Assembly: GCA_017547975.1 (NCBI GenBank)
Contig: JAFYNU010000336.1
Location: forward strand, 1-5,966
Reading direction: 5' to 3'
DNA from: Clostridia bacterium
GTDB taxonomy: Bacteria; Bacillota; Clostridia; Oscillospirales; QAMX01
Length of the DNA: 5,966 bases
Shown here: in pieces, positions 5,113 to 5,966 of the stretch
Layout of the letters: each line of letters starts with the position of its first letter
Numbering within the stretch: the first letter of the stretch is position 1
The notes under the pieces: generated by a model
Database searches by the model: none
Told to the model about the DNA's origin: nothing
Seen by the model: only the letters and a program-made list of their open reading frames with translations
Made by a program: the position numbers and the translations under genes

Positions 5113-5964
5113 TTAGTCTTTAACAACTTGTAATTCGGCAATACAAAGTTTAGGATAAAAGAAGGTAGCGCCATTACTACTGCCTTTCCAGTATCCTTCA
5201 AGCTCAATTTCAATTTCACGGATACCAGAAATATCTGTACTAAATGAAATAGGTTCAAAATCATCTTGTGAAATTGATTCGGAAAAAATCAAGGCTCCAT
5301 CGCCGTAAATCTTTACACGACCATCGGTATCCCATGTGGAATCACAAGATAATGTGATATATGGGCGATAAATCACACCAGATAGAATTGAATAATCTTT
5401 CCCGACATAGTATTTAATGAGTCGGCTTTTTTCTTCCTTTACGTGTGATTTCCAACCAGAGAATAAACAAATTACTTCATCATATGAGTAGGTGTTTCCA
5501 TCTACATCTTTCGCAAAATCGTTTGAATCGTAGCCTACCTCAACCCCTAATCCTTTGCTTGTACAATCGAGATCAACTAAAGCAACTGGAATGGGTTTTT
5601 CTTCCTCTGGTTCAGGCGTGATCTCTATAGGAGATGAACTCGTTGGGACAGACTCTGGAGTGATAACAGGGGTTGTTTCCTCAGGTTGATATTGTACTTG
5701 AACATTTTGGGAAGGGGCTTCGGGGGCAGTACGGTTATTGGTGAAATGGATAATGAGAGCAGTGGATGCAGAAAAAAGCAAAACAAGAAAGATGAGGATA
5801 GTAACAATTGTTTTTTTCGATGTAACTGGCTTTGTGTATGAGGGACGCTGTAGAGCAGGTTGAGAAGTTAATGGAACAGGAATGGCGGCGTCGATTGGGA
5901 TACCACATTTTGGACAAAATTTGGTGTCATCAGAAATTTGAGTTCCGCAGTTTTTGCAATACAT
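5113..5964 (-). CDS. Zinc-ribbon, single-transmembrane protein with an NPCBM-like C-terminal domain
   Basis: The protein has 283 residues from ATG at 5964. The start is credible because zinc ribbons of this type usually open with M-[YF]-C-x-x-C-G, although the bases upstream lie outside the window. A rubredoxin-like knuckle binds Zn through Cys3, Cys6, Cys17 and Cys20. A basic Pro-rich linker (about 22-51) leads to one transmembrane helix (about 52-74). Next is a Pro/Glu/Thr/Ser-rich spacer (about 78-125), then a beta-rich domain (about 126-283) with 'VGYDSNDF', 'SYDEVICLFSG', 'ITLSCDSTWDTDGRVKIYGDGALIFSE', 'PISFSTDISGIREIEIELEG'. The latter resembles NPCBM/NEW2 carbohydrate-binding modules, in which a buried strand pair and 'V.IYGDG..IF.S' recur. 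The zinc ribbon should be cytoplasmic and the beta domain outside, possibly binding cell-wall or host glycans. The gene is clearly more AT-rich than its neighbours (19 to 28 G+C in 60-base samples, against 31 to 40 in MATE samples), hinting at separate acquisition. It has its own terminator. Confidence 0.85.
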   Translation of the reverse strand: MYCKNCGTQISDDTKFCPKCGIPIDAAIPVPLTSQPALQRPSYTKPVTSKKTIVTILIFLVLLFSASTALIIHFTNNRTAPEAPSQNVQVQYQPEETTPVITPESVPTSSSPIEITPEPEEEKPIPVALVDLDCTSKGLGVEVGYDSNDFAKDVDGNTYSYDEVICLFSGWKSHVKEEKSRLIKYYVGKDYSILSGVIYRPYITLSCDSTWDTDGRVKIYGDGALIFSESISQDDFEPISFSTDISGIREIEIELEGYWKGSSNGATFFYPKLCIAELQVVKD

Positions 5965-5966
5965 AA

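Overview
The window looks like chromosomal DNA of a GC-rich Firmicute, probably a gut-type Clostridia (Oscillospiraceae-like). This is inferred from AGGAGG-type ribosome sites, two MATE exporters of clostridial flavour, a Firmicutes-style methyltransferase and a zinc-ribbon/membrane protein. No rRNA, tRNA, CRISPR array, transposase or phage gene is visible.

Layout, left to right. Positions 1-320 hold the C-terminus of a protein ending in a bacterial Ig-like (DUF5011-type) domain, closed by a strong terminator (336-367). A MepA-like MATE exporter follows (388-1755); its own terminator is built into its last codons and stop (1739-1770). The -35 box of a consensus sigma-A promoter (TTGACA, 18 bp, TATAAT; 1769-1798) overlaps the end of that terminator. 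The promoter drives an apparent three-gene operon: a small lipoprotein (1832-2197), an unrecognised protein with no visible signal peptide (2197-2700) whose start overlaps the previous stop, and a second, divergent MATE exporter (2714-4045). A terminator that can work in both directions (about 4044-4097) separates this operon from a convergent SAM-dependent methyltransferase on the minus strand (4096-4857). The methyltransferase has a leader of roughly 150 nt with a 9-bp perfect inverted repeat and a plausible promoter (5018-5046). Further right, also on the minus strand, a distinctly AT-richer gene (5113-5964) encodes a zinc-ribbon / single transmembrane / NPCBM-like protein and ends in its own terminator.

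How the genes may work together. The clearest unit is the lipoprotein, unknown protein and MATE operon. Its products would be an extracytoplasmic lipid-anchored protein, an unknown partner and a multidrug or metabolite exporter. No accessory lipoprotein is standard for MATE pumps, so this is the least ordinary part of the window. Two details stand out: the second MATE has lost the Asn/Asp pair of TM5 that the first MATE keeps, and the lipoprotein stop is preceded by a slippery-looking T-TTG-GGG. The remaining genes look like independent neighbours. I see no clear evidence of a known defence, mobile or biosynthetic system; the novelty is at the level of details and one unexplained operon.
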